Shown here: piece after piece, positions 12,749-23,998 of the stretch
How the letters are laid out: the number at the start of each line of letters is the position of its first letter
How positions within the stretch are numbered: position 1 is the stretch's first letter
Origin: Pholiota molesta
Lineage: Eukaryota > Basidiomycota > Agaricomycetes > Agaricales > Strophariaceae
Length of the DNA stretch: 64,000 bases
Assembly: GCA_014925825.1 (NCBI GenBank)
Contig: JACGCK010000035.1
Span: 283,162 to 347,161, forward strand
Reading direction: 5' to 3'
Notes under the pieces: generated by a model
Told to the model about the DNA's origin: nothing
Database searches by the model: none
The model's input: the letters and a program-made list of their open reading frames with translations, nothing else
Translations under genes and position numbers: made by a program

Positions 12749-14056
12749 TTACGCTTTGGCGCCACCTTGTTCCCTATCGCCAACCGATATTCTATCAGTG
12801 TTGATGGTACCAGTGCTTGGAGTGATTTCCCTGTTCTCCAGAGTACCTGTATGTTGGGTGGAACGCGCGTGAAATTGAAGTCCGGACAAGTGGACTGAGC
12901 CCGAGGGAAAGGTGGTGTCTGGAGCAAGAAGGCCAACACGAGCAACCAAGATGGTTGTCGATATTCCCTTAGTAGATTGTTAATACAGAGAATTAGGCCG
13001 CAGAAGTTACATATGAAAGGGCCACGTACTGGGATAAAAACAGACAAGGAATTGGCATAGGCGAGAAAAGCGAGGCTTTGGGTGCCGACTATGTTGCCAT
13101 TGACTATAACTGTGCTTATTGCCATTGTCAGTAGTGATAAAGAATATACGACCCCGGATTGAACAATTATATCGAGGATTTGCTTGAATCTTCTTGAGGA
13201 AGAGTTTTCCTGCTTAGGGACAGAATAAATTCTGTACGCAATGAGGGTCGTTGCCGTAAGGGAGGTGGCAGCTGATGTAAAGTACGCTGCAGCTAGCAAG
13301 TCGGCGAACTTTGCTGCTGCGGCCATCGACACTATTCCACTGCTGTATATCACATGAAGTATGATTTGAAGCAAGAACAATCCTTAAAGACAATCAAAAG
13401 AGTCATTTAAATTTGACCCTATTTTTATATAGCTGTCGGGCTCACCACTTTCAATGGTAACCAATAGCAATAGCAGCAGAATCACCCGAAATGAACGATT
13501 CCATACAAAGAAACATCGCCATATCTGTTTATAAGATGTGATAAATTCGGAGCACATGCATGAGGGGTATATGTACGCACTAGAAGTCCATCGGCAAGCA
13601 CGAAGCCAGAATATGCCGCAATATTATACAACACATCGGACCATTCAGGTGTGCCAATCAAAGACTGGAAGACCGAATTTCGACTGTCCCCATTGTTAAC
13701 GAATTGCCATTTTGTAATATACCACTGGAGGCCCGTTTGGATCATGCTACTCAAATATAGTAACGTGATAGTTGCTGGAACCAGACGGTGCTTGGACGAG
13801 CTTCTTTGGACTGTACTTTCATCAGATGAATATAAACGTAAAACAAAATAATTGAAAACTTACAGTGAATATACATAGTTTGAAAGTAAACTATTGTGTA
13901 CATTCCTGCAATAGTAATTCAGTCTCTAGCTGAGGCATGTACTCCAGGCAGTGGTGAACCAGACGTACCAGTTCCAAATATGAGCAAAGCAAATGAATTG
14001 AAGGTAGTGTTTATCTCTGATTCCTCGATATTCACTGGGACCTCTAGCTGTGACAT
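12749..14056 (-). CDS. 7TM membrane protein, subfamily A copy 2
   Basis: About 330 codons. Exon 1 starts MSQLEVPVNIEESEINTT, followed by GMYTIVYFQTMYIH, then RSSSKHRLVPATIT and LQWYITKWQFVNNG. ADGLL is spliced to the WRC-type exon. The large fifth exon has TATTLIAYRIY and IIVQSGVVYSLSLL. The final exon has ISTTILVARVGLLA, HLSGLQFHARST and a hydrophilic tail that ends GGAKA. Frame is preserved at each junction I checked. The domain order is identical to the other A copies, and the tail is diverged in sequence. It has a TATATATA stretch about 80 bases upstream of the ATG. The gene appears intact. Confidence 0.75.
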
Positions 14057-17000
14057 TGCGTTTGAGAAAGAATTGAATCGTAAATCGAGTAGGTGGTGCT
14101 GAGTGCTGAAGCATTACAGCGTTGGTTATGGTCATATATATACGGAGGACGACCACTTTGTCTGAAATATGAGAATCGGATCAAAATCAGACGATCACCG
14201 CTCGTTGATCAAATATGCTGTTCTTCACATACACATAATAGTTGGTGGTACTATATGTGTGAGCTCAATATGATCATCAACAGGCCGCTCAACGCGATCA
14301 ACAACAGGCCGCTCAACATGATCATCATTGAGAAATTGGTATGTGGAATAGTAAAAATAAGAGGAATCACTGTAAACATTTTAGCACGCTGTGCACATTA
14401 AATCACCCACAGAGCTACCACAGATAGACCAACTTAGCTTCAATGGCATAGCCCTTCTGCGATATTATGATCGGTGTTTTCGAATTATGATGCGACGAGG
14501 GCATTCGTGAAATCAACGTGAAATGGAGTTGCGGAGAGATGTCGGCGTAATTAATACTATGGGAAATACGGCCCTCTGTATTAACTCTGTTTTTCTTTGT
14601 TCATCCATAGCGCACACATCTTGCAGTGTTCACTGTTTAGGCGATCTAACGCGACTGAAAGTTTGGCGTTACGACACTATTCGTAGCCATTCCTCTGATC
14701 ACGGAAGAATAGAAGACGGATAAGTACAAGGCTCCACTTTATAATTACGGTCCCGAGTTTCAAACATTGACACATTGGAACGGATCGACGTCGATATGTT
14801 TTCAAAACATGAAAATTTGTCGTGTGAATACATCTTCTGTCATACATACTCCTGCACGGACATGCATTGATTAAAATATCTGATGATCAACACATCCACT
14901 GCAATGCGCTCGATGCAGCAACATCCCAGCTGATCTCTAGAACAGAGGAGACACCGTGTTCAGAATCGTATACGAGGCACACCTTAGTCGCCCGATCCAA
15001 TACGGCACAAACTCCAACATTGCGCACCACCACCAGCAAGCCACGTCGCAGCCCCCGATACCTGCGCGCAATAAGTACAAATGCGTACGCATCCGCTCTG
15101 CCCTCCACTAGCCATCTCAGCGAACAATGATCGTCAGCAGCAGCAAGGCGCTGCAAGCATCAACCAGCAAAAATCCGTCCACCATGGGGGTTGGAACGAA
15201 CTGAGTGGCACTGGATAAATCTGAGCATGCATGCTAGTGGCGCCGGCCAAAGTGCGCACTGCTTCTGCAACAGAGGAAACACCGAGATCAGATCGGATAC
15301 AGCGAGGCACACCGCCATCGCCCAATCCAATACGCACACACTTCAACGTCGGGCAACAAGGCGCCCGGACCCTCGCGCGTGCATTCCCAACACTAGCACG
15401 CCACGTCGCAGCGCCCCAATACATGCGCGAAATAAGTGCAAATGCAAAATCCGCTCCGTCCCCGCGAACTATCTCAGCGACCGGCGTGCATCAGCAGCAT
15501 AGCATAGCATGGCGCCGCAAACGTCAACAAAAGAAAAAAACGTCCACATGGGGGGTGCTGCTGATCCAAAGAGTGTATCGGAGCATGCTGCTGGCGCTGG
15601 GCAGATTGCGCAGCGCCGTGGCAGCAGCGTCGCGTGGAACGCCCTTGGGGCGCGACGCGTACTCTGATGCCAGCTGGAGCTGGCCCCACCCCCCCGGATA
15701 GACGGACTCGTTCTGCTGGCGGGACCGCGTGGGAGGGTATGGCGTCAAGCGCTCCTCGATATCATCCAGATTCTTACGGCTGGCATTATTGAACGTACCC
15801 AAAAATAACCATGCGCACATCAGCCAGAGCAGTGGGCCGGAAGAAGAAGGTAAGGAACGAGAGGCATCTACTGCGCAAGTCGCATCCCGCCACGTCAAAG
15901 AGACGCGCCTGAGCACCCTATCAGCCTTCAAACGTTGCCATCCTGCGCGCTGAATGAAACTTTCCATGGCGTCGAGCAGTGCCCACCCCGGCGGGCTGCA
16001 CGTATCTCGCCGATATCCAGATCCCAGCGCCAGCCTCAGTGCGATACTTATACGACGTAGACCACACCCAACCGAGAGCGTTCACATCATGTCCCGACAA
16101 CGCTCATCTCCCCCGGTCGCACTGGTTTGCTTTGCCCGTGGCGGCGCGTCGAGGGAGGGAATGCCAGAATGGACTTACGTGAACGCTCGCAGCGTTCGTG
16201 CTGGCGGACTGGGAATCTGGGATGCGGCCTCAAGGCGTCGCTGCTGTGGACGTCGACGTGCTGCATCTGTCTGTCTGGCACTGCGTCAGCGAGGCGGTAC
16301 AGCGGAAAACACAGAGATACCGGGCTATCCCTGCCAATGGCACGTCACTCCTTCGTCGACATCACCGTGGTCATCCGCTAATTGCTCTGTCAATGCCTGA
16401 GCTTACCGGGGACAGAATTTGGGGTTGCTCACCGGTTTCTTCTAATGGCATGACGTTTTTAGCACCATCAGCGCCGATGGAGGTCCAGAATGCAGCACAT
16501 TTGCCGTCGGGGTACATTCAGACCCACCAAGAGCCTTTGCTAGAGAACGTGTGACAACTGTCCGACCTCAACGTGCAATCACCTGCGGCGGCATACATAG
16601 AGCCGCTGCAGAACGAATCAGACTCGAGTACCACGTAAAATACAGGCAGAAACTCACATCGCAGTTCCTATAGCACAGCACCATCGCCATCATCATCCTC
16701 ATTGTCGCCCCCGCAGTCGACGTCGTCAGAATCTTCTGAATCGGCGTCGTGGTCACGGTCAGCGTCGTCGATTCCACAACCTGCCCAAGCACCGATGCCG
16801 TATAGCCTAGTGGCGAGGTCCGGGGCCGCATATATGCGGCTAGCGCACCACGTACACCTCGCACTCGTATCCAGCTTAATACGCAAGATGCTATCGTTGA
16901 CGGATCCGGTGTCTGAGCGCGCATCTCTCATGCAGTGCTGCGGGACGAGATGATATTAGTCCAGAGGGCATCTAAGGGTTCACGATGAGGGCGCACAGAA

Positions 17001-17592
17001 AGGCCTAGGCAAGGAAAAGGAAGAGTGGCAACGGCGGCGGTCCTTCCTATGACTGAGGCACGTCAATTCTTTCGGAGTTCGTCGAGAATAGTGCGTTGGA
17101 CTCACTGCGCGAATAGCCGTCTGATATGGTGCACGTAGCACTGGACATGGGCGGGGTGGGGAGAGGTGGTAGCAGCAGAAGTGGCGTATCGTTTGCAGAC
17201 GAGGCGAGCCGGGATGCGGCGTATACGAGATGGATGGAAGTGCTAAAGATGGGACAACGAGGACAGGCAGTGACTTGAAAGTCGTGGCGTTCGATTGCCT
17301 AGGTTATCACGGAAACGTGATTCGATAGGGGTGGCTCTCGTCCAGCGCGAATGTGCGGTGGGGATGGAGTAATGCCAGCAATGTCGATGGCTTTCAGGTG
17401 GCTATCGTCGTCGGACAGCAATGAAGGGGCCGAAGACGGCCACACTGTTGTCTGAAGCGGCCCGTTTTTCCGTGATGCGCGGGAACGTCCGAAGAGTGGG
17501 TGCGACATTTATCTTATCTTATCGTCGTGACTTTCCTTTTCTTTTCACCCCCGCTCTCTCCATATTCCGAAAAACATTATATTTAAAACTAT
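14057..17592. other. Long gene-poor region
   Basis: Besides the tandem duplication listed separately I find no gene I can defend. At 14278-14325 a 24-bp unit containing CAACAGGCCGCTCAAC is present twice. The GC-rich part (15.0-16.9 kb) opens overlapping frames on both strands. A minus-strand stretch at 16568-16931 vaguely resembles a membrane helix region but breaks off. Confidence 0.4.
14941..15557. repeat. Imperfect tandem duplication of about 250-290 bp
   Basis: Two direct copies, about 14941-15193 and 15269-15557, both begin with AACAGAGGA(A/G)ACACCG, share GCCACGTCGCAGC in the middle and end with CGTCCA(C)CATGGGGG. They differ by many substitutions and small indels, so the duplication is old. 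No coding frame is conserved between the copies as far as I can read. Confidence 0.7.
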
Positions 17593-18042
17593 CTAGTTAT
17601 GACGTATATTCGACACTCGTAGAGTATATAAAGGCGACCTCGTATTTGTAGATAGGCACCTTGAAAATTCTGCTCTTCGACTGTCTTTGAGGTTCTCGTG
17701 TGGCAACACTCGTGGGAACGGGTGTGGGTACTTGTCATGCAAGGGGTACGGCCCAGTGTAGGTGATAGAGCCGTCCGAATCAATGTTCGGAAGCTTCGCC
17801 GTCTGAAGTTGATCCTCGTTGAGCACGCGCACGATTTGTCGATAGCCGAAATGCTCGATAAGGCGAACGCGTCGCTCGGGATGCCCTCGGGTGTTATTGA
17901 CTTCCTCCGACAACTCTCTCAACGAGCTACCGTTCGCGGGTTCCGAGACGATTATGACCCCGCCCGAAGCTTCGACCAGCGCTTCCTCGATCGCTGGGCC
18001 GGCCCCGCACTCTGCAACCGGCACAGATGCATCGTCCATCAT
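17593..18042 (-). CDS. Small gene of unknown function (G)
   Basis: An open frame of 149 codons with good coding character, starting MMDDASVPV. Recognisable stretches include RLIEHFGYRQIVRVLNEDQL, then LPNIDSDGSITYTGPYPL and HDKYPHPF. A splice donor is possible at TTTTCAAG|GTGCCT, after which the frame becomes low quality; the true C-terminus may therefore differ. I do not recognise the family. Its first part is present again in inverted orientation just to the left of its start (18070-18310), which shows that the segment belongs to a duplicated gene family. Confidence 0.45.
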   Translation of the reverse strand: MMDDASVPVAECGAGPAIEEALVEASGGVIIVSEPANGSSLRELSEEVNNTRGHPERRVRLIEHFGYRQIVRVLNEDQLQTAKLPNIDSDGSITYTGPYPLHDKYPHPFPRVLPHENLKDSRRAEFSRCLSTNTRSPLYTLRVSNIRHN

Positions 18043-18310
18043 GCATCATGCATCACCATCACCATCACCACTTAGGCGCTCGTCATGACTTCCTCGAGAT
18101 TCCAGCTGCGCTCCTCAATGCAATGGTGCTCGGGTTTGCCTCGGAAGCAATAACACTAGAGGTCATCAGGAGCGACGCGTTCGCCCTTATCAAGGCTTTC
18201 GAGTCTAGACTGTCGATACTTCGCGCGCGTGCTCAACAACTTGAGAAGGATCAACTGCAGATGGCTCTATCACCTAGTACACTGGGACCCATCTTCTGGA
18301 TCGTTTTCGC
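17760..18310. repeat. Diverged inverted duplication around gene G
   Basis: The + strand at about 17760-17960 (GTGATAGAGCC, GTTGATCC, GTTGAGCACGCGC, CGAACGCGTCGCTC in that order) recurs in the same order on the minus strand at about 18310-18070. The right arm still has an open plus-strand frame containing EKDQLQ, the counterpart of NEDQLQ in gene G. The arms meet at a CAT/CAC-rich simple repeat (18038-18074). Confidence 0.7.
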
Positions 18311-19410
18311 GTTCAGCCAAGGCGATGTCGTCCTTGTCTTTTGGATCTTTGTCACCCGATACCGCTGCTCTCCGACCTCGACCATGTCACCGTGTTGATG
18401 CCTCTCTGTTATTATTCGAGCTTATTTAAAGTCACTGCGCCTATGAGCAGTGTCCCATGCCACGTGTACGAAGATGAAATTGACACACCTGCGCCTCTCG
18501 TGGAATCCTGGACGCACCGCCCGGTGGGCTCTTATACATACATGCTTCATTTGCCCCCCTTGGTATGCACTGCTGCACCGTGTCTTCCATGCATGTGCGA
18601 TGTCGTTTCTTTATTCGTTCGAGACTGTCTCCGTTGAAAGGATGATTTGATGTCCTCTTTGCACTTCGTAAACGCGCTCAGGCATGCCGCAGAAATTATG
18701 TATGTGTATGCCAACCTGAACGCATAGGTCACCACGTCGCTGCGCTTCTGTATCAGCAGAGCGACTCTGGCCACATCGCTGGGCGAAGGAGCAGTCTTCA
18801 TTAAGAACGTGGTCGTGCACCGATTCATGTCGTCGAAAGTCCATAATCCTTCATGTCACATGTACTATCCTCTGCCGAGCATTTTATAGGGAAGCGGCAA
18901 TCCGTAGAATCTGCCAGCGCCCTGTCTGACATAGCACCTCATAGCCCGAGGCCACAGGCAGATCAAAATCGAGTTGCGGACAAAGTAAAAATAGATTGCT
19001 GCCCTAATCGCTTATATGGGCGGCATTCGTCTTCGCTAAATTCCCATCTCCTCCGTATAAGCTCGTATTAGCTGCTTGCAAGGCAAAGCGCCTAGTATAA
19101 GTAGTACGGAGAGTTCATTCCCTGTACTTATTACTGAATAATCTCCAAGATTGTTAGTGCTCAACGTACATAATTGCAACAACAAGCGAGTTTATCGAAG
19201 CTGAGCGCTGAGCGCTCGAGTGGCAGCCCTGGGCAGCCCCTTATGTTTGAATTGAAGGAGCCGTATTTTAAGACGGCCTATACATTCGTGATTGTGATCA
19301 ATGTTTCGCGTCGAGTTATTCCGGTATGCCCACCACGCGAAACAAAGTCCCTTGAAGTTCCTTCCTTCCTTCCTTCCTTCCAACCCAATGCTTTCGTTTG
19401 ACGCGTCGTG
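18311..19410. other. Intergenic stretch
   Basis: No gene recognised. A short CCTT microsatellite lies at about 19360-19380, just before the next gene. Confidence 0.4.
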
Positions 19411-20556
19411 ATGAGCGTAATAACCTACGACGACCGCGACCCCATAATTCACTACTCTTCTGGCTGGTCTCCTGGCTCAAATCCAGGCGACGTTGACGGT
19501 ACATCGACGTTCACCACTACGACCGGATCGACGGCAACGATTACATTTACTGGTATGCATCCGTTTTGTTATTCGAAAACCTGCTCATTTTCTCCTCATA
19601 TCCTAACACATACCAGGAGTTCAGATCAGCGTCTATGGAACGATACCCATTGTGACTCCGAAAACGACGTCGTCGTATAGCATCGATGGTGGCCCTTCAA
19701 CTCTGTTCACCGCGCCGTTCCAAGTGCAGGGCTCTGGACTGCAGGGACTTATATCTTTCAACAACAATTCTACCAATCCCCTATATTGTCGCCCGATACA
19801 CCCCACACACTCGTTGTCACCTATGCTGTTGACTCTGGGACCCAATTTTTCATCGATTTCATGAAGGTGGTCCCTGCAGATTCGACGTCAAATCCACCAT
19901 CGTCCCCTGGCACCACAGCGACCTCAACCCAGAAAACTACAATCCAGCAAACTACCACTGCCTCTATAGTTATACCACCGTCATCGCCAACTTCTACACA
20001 TGCATCGACCAATGCAACTACTACGTCTATTAATCTTGCGTCGACGGCAACTACCACAACCTCAACATCCGGCACGTCGTCGTCTCCATTAGCAGCATCG
20101 GAAGCAACCACTACGTCGCCCACCGTACCGGTTAATAAATCGAGCTCTCCTTCCACCGGCCTTATTGCAGGATCCGTCATTGGGGGTCTCGCTGTCGTCC
20201 TGTTGGGCATTGGACTTTGGTTGTTATGGAGGGTGCACATGCGGCGCAGAAATCGACCCATTTCTACCGCTCCAACTCTCAGCCCATTCCGTGAGTGCCA
20301 GACCAATTCCTCTCCCTCCCGACGCATTACGTTCTGACCCTCCCATTTCCATCCAGCGCTCGTCGCTGGTGCGATCGCAACGCCCGACGCCGCAGGGCCA
20401 CCGTCGTCGGAGACCGCGTCGTACTACAGGGCACTCGCCGCGAAGAAGGGCCCGGAGCCAGTCATGGCACAGCAGGACCATGCGAGCGTCAGCCATCCGC
20501 AGCGTCACAGTAACCTTACAATGCTCGACCAGCCTCCCCCGGAATATGAGAGGTGA
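19411..20556 (+). CDS. Single-pass transmembrane protein with Ser/Thr-rich stalk
   Basis: Type-I-like surface protein of a kind common in mushrooms. Exon 1 starts MSVITYDDRDPIIHYSSGW and has the aromatic/Gly/Thr pattern of their N-terminal beta domain. After a 66-nt intron come GVQISVYG and SYSIDGGPSTLFTAPF. A probably O-glycosylated Ser/Thr/Pro stalk follows, then one membrane helix at about 20158-20230 (GLIAGSVIGGLAVVLLGIGL) and a basic stop-transfer RRRNR. A second intron (donor GTGAGT after 20290) leads to a cytosolic tail ending PPPEYER. Between GSGLQ and the next clear part (TYIFQQQFYQSP) the frame shifts by one base near 19733-19748 without a normal intron; this is either a frameshift mutation, a sequence error or splicing I missed. 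There is no obvious signal peptide. Function unknown. Confidence 0.65.
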
Positions 20557-22486
20557 AGCGGAGGGTGATGCGGCTTAGCTAGCGGCGCAGAGAGTAATGC
20601 AATTGGGGATGTGGATTTGTGCGTATCTGAAGCGCGGACATTGATATGACAAGAGCCGAGGGGAGATGTTCTTGACAGAACGACCTGACGTGTGAGCGTG
20701 GAAGAGCGGTTTCAGTGCCGTGTTAGGTGCGGGGATGCGAGCCCTTGGTCAATGTAACCGCTCGCACATACGTGCTTAACTGTGAAGAATACGCGAGGCA
20801 GCCAGCTGCGTATCACAGGCGAAGAGCGAAGCGCAAATTTATGCATTCAAGCCGAACCCTAAGTGTGGAAGGTGTGAAAGCGACCGCTGGTCTCGATGTG
20901 CATGCGATGCGTCCGACACACGTTGGCTTCGCTGAAGATCAAGCGCTTGATGGCGAGTGCTTGTACACTTGAAGTCGACATTGAGAAGCTGAGTACTGAC
21001 TTGAAATATCGGATACCTCGGAGCACTGAGAACCAGAGCGTAGCGATCTGCACAGGTTTACCGCGGGTGAAAAATGCGCAACCCTCACCCTCACCGGTGA
21101 ATACTCCCACCCGCGTGGAGGGATGTTTGAGGGTGAGGGTAGACGGAAGGATTATGCGGTTTGCCGCGGGATTTTTTCAAGGGTGAAGGGTTCGTGGAGG
21201 GTGAGGCGTCTTGCGTCTCCACGCCGCAGATGACTGCAACAGCAGTCATCTTTGCACGTTTAGACGGTGAACGGTGGCCCATTGTATGTGACAAGAATGA
21301 TGGTGATGCCAGACGCGAGGTCTGCGGCGTGTCCGACTGAAGGTGCTTGCGTCTCGTTGAGATCGTACGAGCTTTCACGAACAGCCATTGTCGTGCTAGA
21401 GCGGCAGCGACGCGTGACGAAGATTATCCGACCGTTGTCATCGTCGAGGGCCATGGACATCCACCGCGACTGCGTGCGAAGGATGCAGGTGCAGTGCCAG
21501 TAGCTCGTGCAGCGGGTCGTGCGCAGGACGGGTACTCGCCACCACGTCGTCGATCGCGGTAGCTAGCCGCGGGAGTCGTGCTGTCCGGTGGCATCGTGTG
21601 TGCCGCTGGAAGGTGAGAATGGGCGGGGATCGCGTTCATCGTACCGCATTGTGAAATGCTGTTGAGGGAGCAGGAGCAGTCAGAGCTTGGCGAAAGCGAG
21701 TCGACTGCGACGCACCTGATGGATCTCCCGATAAGCGGGTCTTCCCTTCGATTTCCAGCACCTCTTCGCCAATCGCGCGTAGTGAGAGTTAGTATTCCCC
21801 CTCGTTGGAGGAGAGGAGTACACAGCTGGCATTAAAGAAGAAGGATGGTAATGGTACGAGTACAACAGAGTGACGCGCGTCAACCCACGTTGATGGCCGT
21901 ATCGGCAAATCCCGAGCCACGCCGAGAGGCGCTTAATTGCAATACATACTTGCATGAAGAAATCATTTGTACAGATCCGTATAGTGCGCTCTACATCTTG
22001 TCTGTCCTCTCGAGCGTGTTATACGGTACTTATCTATGAGTTGTACTACCTAATTGAGTGGGAAGATGATGAACGTCGGATCAACGACCGTGGTCGTTAA
22101 TCATCTAGATTCTAACACCAATTGTGGGCTATAAAGTGCAGTTAGAAGATAAATGTATTACTATCAGCGATCAATGTGGGAGTAGATGCCGCGACATGGC
22201 TGTGGTCTCAACGTCTAACCTAGTGATGGTGAGTCAAAAAACTGTGGGTCTACATCATTACAAGAACGAACGAGGATTTCGGCAGGTGCTACATTCTTGG
22301 TATACCTATAGCTATAATTGTGCAAATTGGGCGGACATGATGCAAGTATTGTGATATGCTTCGTACAGCAGCTCGAGTCCCATACAAATACTCGATACTC
22401 CTCCCACAAGCTCAATCAACGACATCTCTGACTATTCTTACAGCATTGTCCACATTCAATACATCTTCCACGCCGCCAGCATTCAT
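20557..22486. other. Intergenic stretch with a small inverted/direct repeat cluster
   Basis: No gene is supported. At 21058-21190 there are two GGTTT(A/G)CCGCGGG elements about 110 bp apart. Inside lie ACCCTCACCCTCA and its inverse TGAGGGTGAGGGT, which could fold back. From about 22140 onward the sequence belongs to the left arm of the B1/B3 inverted duplication and includes the B1 upstream region. Confidence 0.45.
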
Positions 22487-23715
22487 ATGACTTCCTCCGC
22501 CACGCAGATACAGGCTTCCTTCGAAACTGATCCCGAATTCGAAGGGTCCTTGTACGCCATTCTGGGCTCCACCATTGCCTGGTGCTGTGTTATCACGCTC
22601 GCCGTCAGTGCGTTTCAGGCCAAATGCAAGGAAAGCGACACGTACTCTCCAAAGCGGCGGCGGTTTCTTCTATGCTACGTCACGCTAATGACGGGGACTA
22701 GCACCGCCGCCCTGGTGCAACACATCTTGTTATTCCGCTGCCAGTTCATGGTGCCGACGTGCCAGGGAATATATTTTCCTTTTCTGGCAGCGGGTGTTTT
22801 TCCCACAATATTCCTGGCCATCGTTGGAGCAGATCTTTTAATGGTGAGATTTTCAGCGCTGCAAGAATAATGTTTGTGCTCGACCATTCATCAACAATTT
22901 GAATAGGTTTGGAGGTGTTGGGTTCTATATCAGGGCATCCGACGCACCCTAAGAATTTTCATCAACTGTCTGTTAACACTTTTTGTCTTATCATCGCTCG
23001 GTAAACTTTCTCATTATCTTTTCAAAAAAATTATATCTCATGTCCCATTCAAGGCATTGTTATTTACGGTCTTAGGATCGGAGCTTTCGATGAGGTAATA
23101 GTAATGGACACCATCGGAGTGAATTTTGTCCTATCTATAATGATAACATGCCGCCTACTTGTCCATGAGCGGGCCATGAAAGCGGTCTTCGGTGAAGAGA
23201 GGAACGTGTCACCGTTCAAAAAAGTGATGGCGATATGTGTAGAGTCCTGTGCATTGATTATTTTATGCGGCAGTGTTTTCCTTGGAACGTATCTAACAAT
23301 AGGAAACACGGGTTTCATCTTTGACGCCGAGAGGATTGCCTCCACAATTATGGCCCACATTTGTGTGAGTGAAACGATGTATTGAAGGCAAGATAATGAT
23401 TCTCACTAATACTGAATTTGCTCTTATTGGGAAACAATGCTTTTATCAGGTTATCTCTCCTCTTCTCCTTATCGTTCGTGTGGCTAATGGCCGAGCTCAT
23501 TCCACAACCATTCCCTCATTTTCGACAGAAGGGCCCGAGGTCAGAAACGGTAGCGCCAGACGCGATCATCCAACATCGACTGTGGCATCAGAAATCTCCA
23601 GGCGGTCTGTTGATAATTCCAGGGGATAACAAATCATGGAGTTGATAAATCATGATCCATGTGCGGCGAAGGGCAGAACCATGATTTATGCATCTTTGAC
23701 AGCAATAGTAATTTC
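22140..23715. repeat. Left arm of an inverted segmental duplication (B1 arm)
   Basis: The segment contains upstream region, complete 7TM gene B1 and downstream sequence. It is matched in reverse at about 30050-31625. Conserved landmarks outside the coding region are CTGTGGGTCTACATCATTAC upstream and CATGATTTATCAACTCCATG downstream (as read on the minus strand). The arms are about 6.3 kb apart. Confidence 0.85.
22487..23629 (+). CDS. 7TM membrane protein, subfamily B copy 1
   Basis: Four exons, about 317 codons. Exon 1 (22487 to about 22842) starts MTSSATQIQ and has YAILGSTIAWCCVITLAV, then YSPKRRRFLLCYV and VGADLLM. Exon 2 begins VWRCWVLYQGIRRT; exon 3 carries SIMITCRLLVHERAMKAVFG and ICVESCALIILCGSV. 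Exon 4 gives VISPLLLIVRVANGRAHS and a hydrophilic Ser/Arg tail. Introns are 55-85 nt. The AD-x-LM-VWRC and CVES(C/G)A motifs link it to subfamily A at the superfamily level. An in-frame ATG present further upstream in B3 is ACG here, so the start at 22487 is preferred. It appears intact. Function unknown; multi-pass membrane topology. Confidence 0.78.
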
Positions 23716-23998
23716 GATGGTAGTAAGACTTAATAACTATTGTACAATTAATACATAAAGTTCCAGCACCACCAAAATCTCCAATCGCAAGCGCAACATC
23801 AGGAACCCAAGCAACCCACGCTTTAAATGGCGACCAAGCAATTGATGCCCTCCGTCTTGATGACGGACACGAGGCTGCCTTGCACCGACTGGGTGAGCAC
23901 CATCACGGCATCCTCGTCTAACCCTCTTCAAAGGATGAGCAGGCAGTCCTCCCAGCGGACAGACAGAGCGCAGCATATAAATATTTTATATGGTGCCT

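Noticed and set aside
16568..16931. Minus-strand stretch resembling the signature helix of DUF6534 proteins (AGATMRMMMAMVLCY)
   Set aside because: Only one short, weak similarity; no neighbouring helices in a compatible order could be found.
18038..18074. Codons for seven consecutive histidines on the plus strand, resembling a cloning tag
   Set aside because: It is a CAT/CAC simple repeat at the centre of a natural inverted duplication; no vector sequence surrounds it.
21058..21190. Possible small palindromic transposon
   Set aside because: The CCGCGGG elements are in direct rather than inverted order and no target duplication is visible; more likely a local repeat.
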